Positions 1 through 9,981 of a stretch of DNA of 40,879 bases are shown here, piece by piece (positions within the stretch are counted from its first letter, which is position 1; every line of letters starts with the position of its first letter). Origin of the DNA: a virus; the IMG/VR virus record IMGVR_UViG_3300029985_000077, positions 1-40,879 of that record, one strand, 5' to 3'. The position numbers and the translations under genes were made by a program. The notes below the pieces were generated by a model. The model had not been told where the DNA came from. It worked only from the letters and a program-made list of their open reading frames with translations, and ran no database searches.

Positions 1-2648
1 TAATTAGGTAAAAGTCTATTACCAGAACCATTTATATTTTCGACATGATGGATGACGCCAGAGGGTTTTTTAAATTGAGTAGGTAGCAAACTAAAATTAG
101 CATTTCCAGTCAAAGGCCAATAATTAAAGCCATCAAAATAAACCAAAGTAATATTATGATTAGATGTATCTTTCCCTACTATAGAATTCCCAGTAGAGGC
201 TAGTATGTTTGCCGGTGTCCAGTTTTGTTCATAGCCCCATGTCCCAGTTTGTATTTTAAAGCCAGAAAATCGAACTGGATTGGCACCCAGTCCCGTCGCT
301 ATTTGAAAATTATAACTTTTACCAGTAATGTTATATTGAAGAGAAAGGTTGCCTGTAATATCAGAGATATTTAACGGGAAATCAGATGTTCCAGCTCCAG
401 AAAAATAAATTAAATTTGAATTTCCTGTATATTGATATAAGTCAGTAGTGACGGCATTAGTTCCAGTTAAAGCAAACCCAGTATAGATTATATCACTAAT
501 TATCTGATAATTACCGGTTATGAAATAATCAAAGGGGTCAGACATATTACCATAACCATTAAGATAATATTGCATTCCAGTAATTCTCAAACCTAGTCCA
601 GAACCTTTGACTGGCCAGTATAAAAGATTAGAATCCCCTGTCGGATTAGGATAAGTTCCGACCCCATAACTACCACTAAAACCAGAAAACCCAGTGGTAT
701 ACCAAGGAGTATTATCAATTAGGCAAGTATCATATTCTCTCCCCAAAAAGTTCCAGCCGGTAATAATTCCATATACAGCACCCCAACCAGTTCCGCCGTT
801 ACAGTTTTCCATTCCTGTCACGCCTTGATTTAAAATCTCCCCAGTAAATAGATATCCAGAACCGCCAGCTTGAAGTTCGGGATGATTAATATCTAACCCA
901 GAAGCAGTGGTCGGGGTAATCGCAACACCGGGACCCATAAAACCGTATACATTATACAGGTTATTAATCGAACTTGGAGCTAAACCATTAGCCCCAGTAA
1001 TATCAAATCTCACTTGCGAGACACCGCTACCCCTGTCGGTCAGGCAAATATCTGGAATCAACCTATAATGAGGCGTATCCGCCGCCCTGCCCGAATTATT
1101 AAAGAAAAGAAAATCAACATAAGGTTGGAAAGTTAAGCTACCTATTGTTCCCACTGCGGAAAGATATCCTAATACTAGAGAACCGTATCTGCTATTAGTA
1201 CCAGCGCTTTGGATTGGAGAGAAGAGAGCGGACTTGGTGACTTTTTTATTTCTAATACCAACGCCACCAACCCCAGTTAAGGTAGAACCCGTTGGCGGTA
1301 ATCTTTTGAGATAGGTTGAGTAAACCGCTCTTTGGCCGTAATTTGCGTAACTAGAATTGATTCCTAAACTTCCCGGCGTTGCGAACGCTACTGGCTCTTG
1401 AGAGGTAATCGGAGAAACATATCCTTGCACTTGGTAAGTAAAAGCCGATGGAGAAATCGGGCTATCATTAATATAGTCTTGAATAGAAAGTAAATTCTGC
1501 AATCGGATATTAGAAGGAATCGTCACCGACGTTACAGTCGAAGGCCCATTTGATTGAGACCCGCCATTAGATAATCCCGAATAATACCACGCCACAGGAT
1601 TAGCGGGCCAAGAATTTTCCACCGTGCTATAAACACTTAAATCCCCGCCGACACTTGAAACAAATTCTGTATAATTGGCCATTACTCCGGGGGTATTATA
1701 CGCACCAGATTCGCTAATGCCCGTCGAACCATATGGACTTACTGCAAATTCAGAAATATCGGGAGATAGATAAAAATACAAGTTGGGACATTGAGAATAC
1801 ATCGGTTCCGCTTGGTCTCCCCACGCTGGAATGATACATGCCCCTAAAGAATCAACAATTTGAACCCCCGGATAAATTTGACTATAAATACCACTCAAAT
1901 TACTCCAGCCGCTTAAAAGTCCTAATTCAGAACCATTGGTTCCAATAGCCGCATTGCCAGTATTAAAGTAGCCGTTAGAATCCCCCTGAACACCAGAAAA
2001 ATAAGTATAAGTTTGATAATTATTGAAATTTAAGCTCAGTTGATAAGTTATAGTTGCGGTAAATCCAGATGGAATAGTTACCGTTCTATCTACCAAACTA
2101 AATGCTTGATTTCCTGTTATGTTTGCCCCGCTGCTTGGAGACACCATGAAGCCGTTGATGGTCAAAGCCTGTCCGAGAACTGCTCCGTTTTCATTAGCGC
2201 CGGTAGGAATCGTCCACCCACGATATAGATTAATTCCTTGATTAGTAAACTTAGTCCCGCAAGTAGAAGAAAAAGACCCCGCGAAAGTTGAATTATGCTG
2301 ACCGCCGATTTCGTATCCTTCCCAGCCTATATACTGTCCAGTATGTTGGTAATATCCGGTCGCGTTTGGTTGTTGAGCGTTGCCAGTGAATGTCGGGTCA
2401 TAAACTTGAAATGATTGAATGGGAGAATTTGTTCCCGTGTTTTGTTGTCTCAAAGAGCTGTAAACCCAAGCAGAACCACCTAGCGAAAGGAACATGAAAC
2501 AGTTCGCGAATGAATAAATAAAAGGATAGTTAAGACCTGCGTTGGTGATGTCGTTACTAAACCAAGGAGTTTCCTCAACTACCTTGCCCCCACTTTTAAG
2601 TTGGACTTGGTAACTGCCTTTGATTCCACAATTGATGCTTGAATTCAT
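1..2648 (-). CDS. Large tail/fibre-like virion protein, C-terminus outside window
   Basis: The minus-strand frame is open from an ATG at 2648 to the window edge, giving about 882 residues without a stop; the C-terminus is missing. The start is preceded by AAGAAGGC, a plausible SD. The protein is rich in Gly, Ser, Thr, Asn and aromatic residues, is poor in charged residues, and has very frequent TG, SG and NG turns (for example YFSG, GFSG, YNITG, LLSGW), like long beta-rich phage adhesion or baseplate proteins. It lies 18 bp downstream of the 248-aa beta-repeat gene and continues the late operon. The function is inferred from composition and context; no specific family was recognised. Confidence 0.75.
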   Translation of the reverse strand, partial: MNSSINCGIKGSYQVQLKSGGKVVEETPWFSNDITNAGLNYPFIYSFANCFMFLSLGGSAWVYSSLRQQNTGTNSPIQSFQVYDPTFTGNAQQPNATGYYQHTGQYIGWEGYEIGGQHNSTFAGSFSSTCGTKFTNQGINLYRGWTIPTGANENGAVLGQALTINGFMVSPSSGANITGNQAFSLVDRTVTIPSGFTATITYQLSLNFNNYQTYTYFSGVQGDSNGYFNTGNAAIGTNGSELGLLSGWSNLSGIYSQIYPGVQIVDSLGACIIPAWGDQAEPMYSQCPNLYFYLSPDISEFAVSPYGSTGISESGAYNTPGVMANYTEFVSSVGGDLSVYSTVENSWPANPVAWYYSGLSNGGSQSNGPSTVTSVTIPSNIRLQNLLSIQDYINDSPISPSAFTYQVQGYVSPITSQEPVAFATPGSLGINSSYANYGQRAVYSTYLKRLPPTGSTLTGVGGVGIRNKKVTKSALFSPIQSAGTNSRYGSLVLGYLSAVGTIGSLTFQPYVDFLFFNNSGRAADTPHYRLIPDICLTDRGSGVSQVRFDITGANGLAPSSINNLYNVYGFMGPGVAITPTTASGLDINHPELQAGGSGYLFTGEILNQGVTGMENCNGGTGWGAVYGIITGWNFLGREYDTCLIDNTPWYTTGFSGFSGSYGVGTYPNPTGDSNLLYWPVKGSGLGLRITGMQYYLNGYGNMSDPFDYFITGNYQIISDIIYTGFALTGTNAVTTDLYQYTGNSNLIYFSGAGTSDFPLNISDITGNLSLQYNITGKSYNFQIATGLGANPVRFSGFKIQTGTWGYEQNWTPANILASTGNSIVGKDTSNHNITLVYFDGFNYWPLTGNANFSLLPTQFKKPSGVIHHVENINGSGNRLLPN

Positions 2649-2666
2649 TGCCTTCTTTTAATTACA

Positions 2667-3413
2667 CTATGCCCCGCGAGTGCTGATAAATGATGCAAAA
2701 CCATATTTTATATTGGCCGAATTTATAAAGCCGGTACTCGTAACGGTTACATTATTATACGTCGCCATCCCATAAAACCCATATGAAATATTCGCAGTAT
2801 CTTGATTTGTGGGTATAAAAGTTCCACTAAATGTAATATTCAAAGTGGGATTAGAGTAGTCCGCGTCAGAAACTGTGCCGGAAATAGTATAACCAATGTC
2901 ACTTATGTTTGGCTGGTCATTCAGGGACTGCCCAGAAAACACTAAGAATGGAAGCCCAAAATCTGGATGTTGGTCTGTAATAACGCCGCTTAGGACAATG
3001 TAATTAACCGGAGAGTCTTGGGGAGCGCCGCTTATTAATCCAGAAAATACAACATACGAATTCTGAAATCCTGAATCCATTGGATTAAATGTACCCGATA
3101 TTGTTGTGGAGGAATGAGAATTTTCGGAATCTCCCTGTAACTGCCCAGAAAAAACCTCATTAACCGAAGCGAACCTTAGTCCGACATATGAATCACTGAA
3201 TAATTTTAATTGGAATGCACCGCCGACGCCCTCGACAATTTCTATTGGAACAGAAGTCCCAGCGTACGGGAAAGGCCAGTTGAAGTCCGCTATGTTTCCA
3301 GATTCGCCAACACCCTCTACGATTGAAGTGACATCGTAAGTCCCCGGTGCGGGAGTAACTCCGGTATTAGGACTTTGGAAAAAATTGTAGAGATTAAAAG
3401 TGCCGAAGGACAT
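2667..3413 (-). CDS. Beta-repeat virion protein with repeated FSG/LSG motifs
   Basis: 248 aa. A short hydrophobic motif of the type V-x-FSG, YVVFSG, IVLSG, LVFSG or ITFSG recurs along the chain at roughly 15-25 residue intervals, which suggests a repetitive beta-solenoid or fibre-like fold. Its ATG overlaps the portal stop codon (TAATG) and is preceded by a full AAGGAGG SD inside the last portal codons, so the two are probably translationally coupled. It sits between the portal and the open-ended structural gene. Role inferred: tail or capsid decoration or fibre protein. Family not recognised. Confidence 0.75.
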   Translation of the reverse strand: MSFGTFNLYNFFQSPNTGVTPAPGTYDVTSIVEGVGESGNIADFNWPFPYAGTSVPIEIVEGVGGAFQLKLFSDSYVGLRFASVNEVFSGQLQGDSENSHSSTTISGTFNPMDSGFQNSYVVFSGLISGAPQDSPVNYIVLSGVITDQHPDFGLPFLVFSGQSLNDQPNISDIGYTISGTVSDADYSNPTLNITFSGTFIPTNQDTANISYGFYGMATYNNVTVTSTGFINSANIKYGFASFISTRGA

Positions 3414-5569
3414 TACGCCTCCTTCGGTTCTTCTGGAACTTCAGTTGCTCTGCTTGAATAGAATAACGCGCCGAGATAGCCGTCAACTTGGTGAGCATAA
3501 GCCATATCCAATACCGCCGAAACCCTCTCCAAGTTTTTATCCATTGGTTCATTACAATAATCTTTAACAGAAGACTGCCACTTATCGCTCTCTTCATTAC
3601 TCATAATCGTAGTAAGGATTCCAGAAGCAACGGAGTTTTGCAAATTGGTGAGTTTTTTGACTTTGTGTTTTTTCTTAAGGAATGCAATGATGTCTTTTTC
3701 AGTTTCCTGAGCGATTACCATGTTGTCTTTAATCTTAGGAAGACTAATTTTTATATCGGCGCTGCCTTTAGAACCCATCGGCGTAATCTTTTTAGTAGCC
3801 TGAGGAATTCCACTAGTTCCCTGTGGGCGTCCAGTTTGTCCGGGCGCGGCAGTTCCGGGTTTTGCTCCGGGTACAGGTGGCGGTGGGACTAGGGGAACAT
3901 AGAGGCCGTTTTTACGTTGAGTTTTGTAAGCTTCTTGCGCCGGTTCCATTGTGTCGCTCTCAGGGAGTCTATTGTTTTGTATCGCTTCTACGCACTGTTC
4001 GGGAGTAATAAGACCAAGCGTGGCCATTTGTGTATAAATCTTAGCGTAGGAAACGTCGTCTTTGAATTGGTTAGAATCGTAGTATGGCGTTGGGTACGAC
4101 TTGAAATTCAATGATTTTGCTATTCTTTTAATCTCAGGAATTAAAAAGTTATTTAAAAATGACTGTTTTGCCTGTTCAAGCCTCTTAACAAATACTTCGA
4201 CTTTCTTTTGTTGATTGGCGAACTTTTCGCCCCCAAGGAACACGTTATTAAGACCGATATTAATGTCGCGGTCAATAACTTCATACTTCGCTGGGTCAAG
4301 CAAGTCAGCAATTTGAGGAATAACAAATGAGGCTTTTGTGGTATAATCTGCAACCAAAACTCTACCAACTGATTCATTCTTAAAAATTTTAGTTAAAGTT
4401 TCTAGATGTTTTTGATTAATGCCGCCTTTTTCTGGTTCGTTTCCAGCGGTCACTAACAATACAATCTGCTGCATTGTCCTGCAAATCGCCATATCGATTC
4501 TACGCATTTCAATCTTGGCATTAATGTCTTCCAAAACGGGATAACCCATTGGTACTGCAAAAGGTTCGTAGTCTTGTTTTTTGTAGAATACTATCTTGAC
4601 TTTTTTCGTGTCAAGGGGAATGTAAACGCTACGGACACCCGCGCGAATTTGGTCTTGGGTAAATTTCGGCAGAGTATTAAACACCTCAATATCCTCTTCG
4701 GTTTGTAAATTACGCAAACGAGATACTTCGTACTCGGTTAGAATTTTGTAATAGATACCATATGAGAAGTTCGCCGTTCCCAACATATTAATATCGGCAG
4801 GATTGAGAATAATATATCTCGCGGGCATTTTCATTGGCTCTACCTCCAACTTAACTGGGCCGTCTTGTAGAAGAGGATTATTGTCAATGTCGTCCTTACT
4901 TTTAGGGTAGCCAGTGGGATAACCCATATGATTTTCTGGAGCGCCCATTGGTTGATTTTGGTCCATTACTGGATTGCCAACTGAAGTTTTAGATGCTAGA
5001 CTTGTTATAATTTTTTTAACGTCTCCGGGTTCAACCGATGCATCAAATCTATAAATAAATACGTTACCGCTACGATAATATTCTCGATAAAATTTATCCT
5101 GTAGGTCCCAAATATTAATCTTATTGAAGAGGGCCTCAAAGAATTTACGTGACTGCATATTACCACCCGCGTAAAGAATATCGTCAATTGAGAACTCGGT
5201 CATTAAGTCAATGATATTACGGAAGAGAGCGAAGTTCCAATAGCATTTTTGGCACAAAATAACAGCATCCCTAATATCAACCCCCGAACTACCGTTGTCG
5301 TATATGGCATTTGAGTTACGAAATGGAACCAACCCGTCGCTAATATTCTTATAACGGTCTGTTCTTAAAACGCTACCCGCGCGGTCTCTGCGCCCACCAG
5401 AACTTCCGCCCCCGCCGTTGCCATCATCTTCAGAAGCCATTGAAAAACCCTCTGGCATAAAAGACTTTTTACCCAACTTCTTAACAGGAGGGTTCTTGAG
5501 CGAAGACTTGTTACCGACGGCTCCAATCATTTGGATTGCGGGGAGTTCCTTTTTAGTCTTTTTAGCCAT
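3413..5569 (-). CDS. Phage portal protein
   Basis: 718 aa. The N-terminal 70 residues are basic and Gly-rich. From about residue 100 there is a portal-like core (FALFRNIIDLMTEF, then FYREYYRSGNVFIYRF near 160-175), a long alpha/beta region and a helical segment (EVFVKRLEQAKQSFLNNFL). A proline-rich linker follows (about 560-590), then a C-terminal helical tail. Portals form the dodecameric ring at the capsid vertex through which DNA is packaged by TerL. The position downstream of TerL in the same operon supports the call; the collagen-like gene between them is unusual. The ATG at 5569 lies 4 nt after the predicted transcription start of the motif at 5580-5597, so its mRNA may be nearly leaderless. 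Confidence 0.85.
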   Translation of the reverse strand: MAKKTKKELPAIQMIGAVGNKSSLKNPPVKKLGKKSFMPEGFSMASEDDGNGGGGSSGGRRDRAGSVLRTDRYKNISDGLVPFRNSNAIYDNGSSGVDIRDAVILCQKCYWNFALFRNIIDLMTEFSIDDILYAGGNMQSRKFFEALFNKINIWDLQDKFYREYYRSGNVFIYRFDASVEPGDVKKIITSLASKTSVGNPVMDQNQPMGAPENHMGYPTGYPKSKDDIDNNPLLQDGPVKLEVEPMKMPARYIILNPADINMLGTANFSYGIYYKILTEYEVSRLRNLQTEEDIEVFNTLPKFTQDQIRAGVRSVYIPLDTKKVKIVFYKKQDYEPFAVPMGYPVLEDINAKIEMRRIDMAICRTMQQIVLLVTAGNEPEKGGINQKHLETLTKIFKNESVGRVLVADYTTKASFVIPQIADLLDPAKYEVIDRDINIGLNNVFLGGEKFANQQKKVEVFVKRLEQAKQSFLNNFLIPEIKRIAKSLNFKSYPTPYYDSNQFKDDVSYAKIYTQMATLGLITPEQCVEAIQNNRLPESDTMEPAQEAYKTQRKNGLYVPLVPPPPVPGAKPGTAAPGQTGRPQGTSGIPQATKKITPMGSKGSADIKISLPKIKDNMVIAQETEKDIIAFLKKKHKVKKLTNLQNSVASGILTTIMSNEESDKWQSSVKDYCNEPMDKNLERVSAVLDMAYAHQVDGYLGALFYSSRATEVPEEPKEA

Positions 5570-5579
5570 AATTCTAGGT

Positions 5580-5597
5580 ATTATAAGTAAATTACAC
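5580..5597 (-). promoter_or_regulatory. Candidate phage late promoter (GTGTAATTT-ACT-TATAAT)
   Basis: On the minus strand GTGTAATTT (5597-5589) is followed after 3 nt by TATAAT (5585-5580), 10 nt before the portal ATG. The same layout occurs at 13833-13850 (GTGTAATTT-TTG-TATAAT) and, with CATATT as the -10, at 8120-8137. No TTGACA is present, so this may be an extended -10 or a motif for the phage sigma-like factor. Confidence 0.5.
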
Positions 5598-5676
5598 TAA
5601 AAGTGTGACTAATTCTCACGGGGCAGATAAAAATTATATTGGAAACCATGAAAAAGGCAATAGGATTTTAAACATA

Positions 5677-8106
5677 TCACCTATATGTATTACTGTAGGT
5701 CCCATAGATAGCAGGACTTCCGAATTCATCGGGGAACCTCAGCAGAGTAAATAAAAAAGCCTCTCCGTCATCTGGGCGGCTGTATGTATTGGACGGCCAT
5801 TTAATTTGATTAGTATAATTATTTACTCCGCTGTTTAGGCTTTGAAAATAAAAAAGGGCCGGTTCTTCATTTCCGAACGGTATTCCCGAATTTCTAATTT
5901 TCACTATTACCGCTTTTCCAGTGGTCCAATAATTATAGTCAAAGTCAATTAATACGCTACTACCTCCATAATATTGCGTTCCATCCCCAGTTATCAACAA
6001 ATTAAACACATCTAAACCTGATGGCTCAAAAGTGAAACTCATTCCTGAATTTCCGACATAGACCCCGTTTCTCATTACCGAAGGTTGTCCAGAAGGTCCC
6101 TGTGGTCCGATAGGTCCGACTGGTCCAGTTGCCCCACTGACTAAATTCGCTCCTAGATTAACCGTAGCATTCCCATAATTGTAATATAGAAAGTAATTCC
6201 CGCTAACCGTACTATTAATTATTCCAGTCCCTCCGCTAGTCACGTTAAAATTTAAAACACCAGTTGAATTATATGAATTGATGAGACCATAGAAATAACT
6301 TCCCGTAATACTATTAGACGCTACGATAATACTTTGCTGCGGCGTATAAGCGTAGCCCGATAAACTAGGATTGCTAATTTGAACTGTTTGTCCAACTTGA
6401 AATATTGCACCCGTACCGCTAAAATTCACGTTGTTTACCAAAATTCCAGTGTTGTTATAACTGACTGAAAAACTAGAACTATACTTATCCGCGAATCCTG
6501 TTGCTCCACTTGGACCAATACCACCTTGTTGAGCTATTAACTGCCAAGGACCGCTGGGTGGTGCTATTCCAGAAATAGAAGACCCGCTTTTATTAATATA
6601 GCTTGAACCGCTTAGTACTAGAGTGGTATTAGTAGGATAAACTCCAGTCGTTGTATAATTTCCCGCGAAATAATTAATCAATGACCCTTGTAATCCACTC
6701 GGTCCTTGCAATCCAGAAGGTCCGCCGCTAGGTAACGCTATCCAAGGCCCCAGAGAGCCGTCGGAATAGACAAATTGAATTTGATAACTATTAGCTCCTA
6801 CCTGTTGCTGATTGTAAGACGAAACACTTAATCCTATCGAACCTTGCTCACCTTGAGGACCTAAATTACCTTGGGGACCAACTGGACCAAGATTACCTTG
6901 TGGGCCTTGTGGTCCGACGGGACCTATTCCAGAAGAAATATTAACGCTACCTACCACGAAAGCATATCCCGTAGACGGAGTTGTTAATACAGCATCTTGA
7001 GAACTATCTACGCCGATAGTGTAGACCATAAATCCATAGTTATAAGTTCCAAATGCCGTGAATTCTGTAGTGAAAGAAATATTAGTTCTATAAACATTGT
7101 TAATTAAGGAACTTCCATAAACCTGAGTATTGGTAGCCTCTAATGTCCCAAAAATGTTATATGAGTCATTCGCGGTAGAATAAAATCCAGTAGGAGTGCT
7201 ACTAGGAAAAAATACCAAACGCCAATATCCAGTACCATTCGCGGGGTCTTCATAATATGGCATTGACGTTCCGGGGTTAGGAACGTTATTAATCTGCCCC
7301 GAAAATATCCCACTCAAAAATTGGTAATCGGCGGTAGAAATTATGTGAGTGTTAAGACCGCTACAGTCCATTGTATATGCCATCCCTTGCATTAACGAAA
7401 TCGGCGGGAAATATCCAGTAGAATAATAAGGGTTAATATCCACTTGGGATGGAAAATTAACTTGCGAAAGCGAATCCGTTAAATCCCCCGATTGGAAATA
7501 AAGGCTGATAGAACCCGGAGGTCCTGCTGGCCCCGCCGGTAAAATTAACGGCGCACCCGTTCCTTGAAAATGATTAAATTGCGGAAATATTCGATAACCG
7601 CTCTGAAAAAATCCAGTAAGTCCAACCCCACTAGCTCCACTAAACGGCGGGAAGTAAAAGCCGGTTGTGGTGTTATTAGAAAGCTGAAAGTAGATGTTAC
7701 TATTAGACGTATTATAGTAAATACCAGTTACGCTAGTCCCAGTAAGACCAGTTGGTCCTAAAGCGCCACTCGGTCCCGCAACACCGCTTGGGCCTTGTAT
7801 AAAGATGTAATTTCCGCTTGAACTAATCTGAAAACTCCCGACATCAATGTAGGCTGCGCCGCCAGAAGTATAAGCGTTGAAAAATGTGCTTCCGAAATTG
7901 ATGCCCGAACCAGAAGGAACATTTAATTGTTCGGTGTAGATTTTTGAATAGGGATTTTGAGGTGAGCCGAGATTATAGATTCCACTTCCCGAAGGGATTA
8001 TAGTTCCAGTGGTAGACGCCTCTGGAAAACCGGCGATGATACCAGAAATATATCCGCTCAATTCTGGCTGATTTAACTGCTTAAGACGTATAGAACTATC
8101 AAACAT
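5677..8106 (-). CDS. Collagen-like tail fibre protein
   Basis: 809 aa with several blocks of collagen-type Gly-X-Y triplets: GPSGALGPTGLTG near residue 110, a longer block beginning GPVGPQGPQGNLGPVGPQG near 400, GPSGLQGPSGLQGS near 465 and GPVGPIGPQGPSGQ near 665. Between them are beta-rich segments full of SG/TG turns, like the proteins at 1-2648 and 2667-3413. The N-terminus (MFDSSIRLKQLNQPELSGYI) resembles a virion attachment segment. Collagen triplets are common in trimeric phage fibres. The ATG has an AAGGA SD 4 nt upstream and the candidate late promoter at 8120-8137. It sits, unusually, between TerL and portal. Confidence 0.8.
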   Translation of the reverse strand: MFDSSIRLKQLNQPELSGYISGIIAGFPEASTTGTIIPSGSGIYNLGSPQNPYSKIYTEQLNVPSGSGINFGSTFFNAYTSGGAAYIDVGSFQISSSGNYIFIQGPSGVAGPSGALGPTGLTGTSVTGIYYNTSNSNIYFQLSNNTTTGFYFPPFSGASGVGLTGFFQSGYRIFPQFNHFQGTGAPLILPAGPAGPPGSISLYFQSGDLTDSLSQVNFPSQVDINPYYSTGYFPPISLMQGMAYTMDCSGLNTHIISTADYQFLSGIFSGQINNVPNPGTSMPYYEDPANGTGYWRLVFFPSSTPTGFYSTANDSYNIFGTLEATNTQVYGSSLINNVYRTNISFTTEFTAFGTYNYGFMVYTIGVDSSQDAVLTTPSTGYAFVVGSVNISSGIGPVGPQGPQGNLGPVGPQGNLGPQGEQGSIGLSVSSYNQQQVGANSYQIQFVYSDGSLGPWIALPSGGPSGLQGPSGLQGSLINYFAGNYTTTGVYPTNTTLVLSGSSYINKSGSSISGIAPPSGPWQLIAQQGGIGPSGATGFADKYSSSFSVSYNNTGILVNNVNFSGTGAIFQVGQTVQISNPSLSGYAYTPQQSIIVASNSITGSYFYGLINSYNSTGVLNFNVTSGGTGIINSTVSGNYFLYYNYGNATVNLGANLVSGATGPVGPIGPQGPSGQPSVMRNGVYVGNSGMSFTFEPSGLDVFNLLITGDGTQYYGGSSVLIDFDYNYWTTGKAVIVKIRNSGIPFGNEEPALFYFQSLNSGVNNYTNQIKWPSNTYSRPDDGEAFLFTLLRFPDEFGSPAIYGTYSNTYR

Positions 8107-8119
8107 ATTTCCTTAATCC

Positions 8120-8137
8120 AATATGCTTTAATTACAC
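8120..8137 (-). promoter_or_regulatory. Candidate late promoter upstream of fibre gene
   Basis: GTGTAATTA (8137-8129), 3 nt, then CATATT (8125-8120) on the minus strand. The motif starts at the TAG stop of TerL. Same arrangement as at 5580-5597 and 13833-13850. A related TAGTGTAATTA, without a clear -10, also begins at the stop codon of the 248-aa gene just before the 2648 start. Confidence 0.45.
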
Positions 8138-9981
8138 TAGACAAGAACTGGGGTGAAGCCTGAGTTGTCTTCGGGTGGGACATTCAAAATATCACTGTAT
8201 TGCTTCAAGGCCCATGTGACCAATAAAAGCGCAGTATATGAATCTCGACGCATTCTTGAACTTGTTTGGTCTCTTCTAAAGATTTGGGGTAGGTCAAAAC
8301 TTTGAGTCCCTTTGGAGGTTGATTTTACCTCAATAGAACTACATTCATATCGCGTTTGTTTAATAAGCGTCTCTTGAAGGTCAATAAAGTCGGTTAAATT
8401 TTCTTCTCCAACCCAATCCAAATTAACATTCGCTGACACAGCCTTATCAAAGGCGTTACCATCAGCTTTGATAGAGGAACCAAACCAAATTTTCTTGTAA
8501 TCAATACACCCTTGTAAATGTTCGTTACCTTTTCTGATAAAGTCAGTAGTAAAATATTGAGTAAATACAATTTTATTAATCTGTCTGTTATAACCACGTC
8601 TGGCAAGTTTTAATTGTTGTTCAAGTTCTGCTCCGTCTTTTTCGGCATAAAATTCAAATATCTTAAATTCAATTCCATCTTTTCTAAAGAGTTCGTTCTC
8701 GTTTACGGCGTCTAAAAACTGATATCCAGCATAGTCAATAATTATCATCACTATATCAAAATTCTTCCAAAGATAATATAGATACTTAATATGGTCTTTT
8801 AAGTCTTTTCCCGATTTGGCGTAGTTATGGACTACGGTCCCGCTTATTTTACCCTCATTCATCTTTTCTTCATCAACCTCCATTAGACACATAGCAAAAT
8901 TATCAGCAGTTTCAGAATTAGAGAAGTTAGGGTCAATAGATAAAATATACTTTTTATTCTTTTCACCTTTCAGCGTAAGAGTAGGAGATTCACAATCTGG
9001 AATCGTACAGGCTAGCATCTTATTCATTGAAAAATAACTGTCCGAGCCATCAATGAAGGTCGCCATGTACTCTCTTTTAAATGTCGCCGAATTAGCTTCG
9101 TTACCCTGTGCTAATTCGATAATAGCTTTATCCATCCTATGTTCTGGTATCGCATTCCAAGCCATTTGAGCTACAAAATACTTAGCTTTATTAACCGGCA
9201 TATCAGCACTATAGATTTGTTTAGCAAACTCATCGTACTTTTTATATAGATATTCGCAAGTAAAACTAGCAGAAGATAATCCTATAAATTTGGCGGTATT
9301 GGGGAATTGTATTCTATCTTTTTCGGTAATAACTCCTTTTCTTATTAACTCATCTTCTCTTTCTCGTATAATTTGTCTTTCTGTTAAATTTTGGGGGACT
9401 ACCAAGAACGGCATTAGGACCTTCTCAACTGTTTCTTCCGGCATAAGCAATAACTCATCTATAACAAGAACATTTGCCCTGTAACCACGGACCTTATCGC
9501 CACTAAGAGGAATAGAAATAATACTACCGCCGTTTATCTCTAACTTGAACTCGTCATTTCTTCTCGCCATCGTTCCTAATGCCTGATATAAGAGCTGGGC
9601 GTGTCTACCATCACTAATTTCGATAATTTTATTGAATATAAATCTTGACGTTCTAAAAGTCGGGCCACACACCAAGACATGACTATTAGGATGGAATATA
9701 CATTGCAAAACACAAAATACAGCAGAAATAAAAGTTTTTCCTGCGCCACGAGAGAGAATACATAAGGAATAATTACTCTGTAACATTGCCTTAAGCATGA
9801 TAATCTGGTCCGGGTCGAGAATAATCCCCGTCAGGACTTTAACTGTAAAACCCAGATTACGATACAAAAATTTAATTAAAGTAATTCTAGCCTCTTTATC
9901 ATTAAGCTCCCCTTTCAGAGTTTTGAGATAAATATTAATATCCTCGACTGGTTTCTGATATTTTAAAGGAGAATAAATCAT
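8137..9981 (-). CDS. Terminase large subunit (TerL), ATPase-nuclease
   Basis: 614 aa. TerL drives ATP-dependent DNA packaging into the prohead through the portal and cuts the concatemer. Visible motifs are Walker A SRGAGKTF (about 77-84), Walker B VLVIDE (about 171-176), a coupling motif region (GLSSAS), and an RNase H-like nuclease domain with acidic residues in LSIDPNF (about 347) and MIIIDYAGYQ (about 413). Length fits the family. Its start overlaps the stop of the upstream HNH gene (ATGA), so the two are cotranscribed. HNH genes adjacent to terminases are common in phages. Confidence 0.93.
   Translation of the reverse strand: MIYSPLKYQKPVEDINIYLKTLKGELNDKEARITLIKFLYRNLGFTVKVLTGIILDPDQIIMLKAMLQSNYSLCILSRGAGKTFISAVFCVLQCIFHPNSHVLVCGPTFRTSRFIFNKIIEISDGRHAQLLYQALGTMARRNDEFKLEINGGSIISIPLSGDKVRGYRANVLVIDELLLMPEETVEKVLMPFLVVPQNLTERQIIREREDELIRKGVITEKDRIQFPNTAKFIGLSSASFTCEYLYKKYDEFAKQIYSADMPVNKAKYFVAQMAWNAIPEHRMDKAIIELAQGNEANSATFKREYMATFIDGSDSYFSMNKMLACTIPDCESPTLTLKGEKNKKYILSIDPNFSNSETADNFAMCLMEVDEEKMNEGKISGTVVHNYAKSGKDLKDHIKYLYYLWKNFDIVMIIIDYAGYQFLDAVNENELFRKDGIEFKIFEFYAEKDGAELEQQLKLARRGYNRQINKIVFTQYFTTDFIRKGNEHLQGCIDYKKIWFGSSIKADGNAFDKAVSANVNLDWVGEENLTDFIDLQETLIKQTRYECSSIEVKSTSKGTQSFDLPQIFRRDQTSSRMRRDSYTALLLVTWALKQYSDILNVPPEDNSGFTPVLV

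Noticed and set aside
2040-2228. Plus-strand 62-aa ORF inside the large virion gene
   Set aside because: Shadow of the long minus-strand coding frame; no promoter or SD.
3488-4114. Plus-strand ORFs opposite the portal gene
   Set aside because: Antisense to a strongly supported portal frame; Arg/Ser/Phe-rich as expected of shadow frames.
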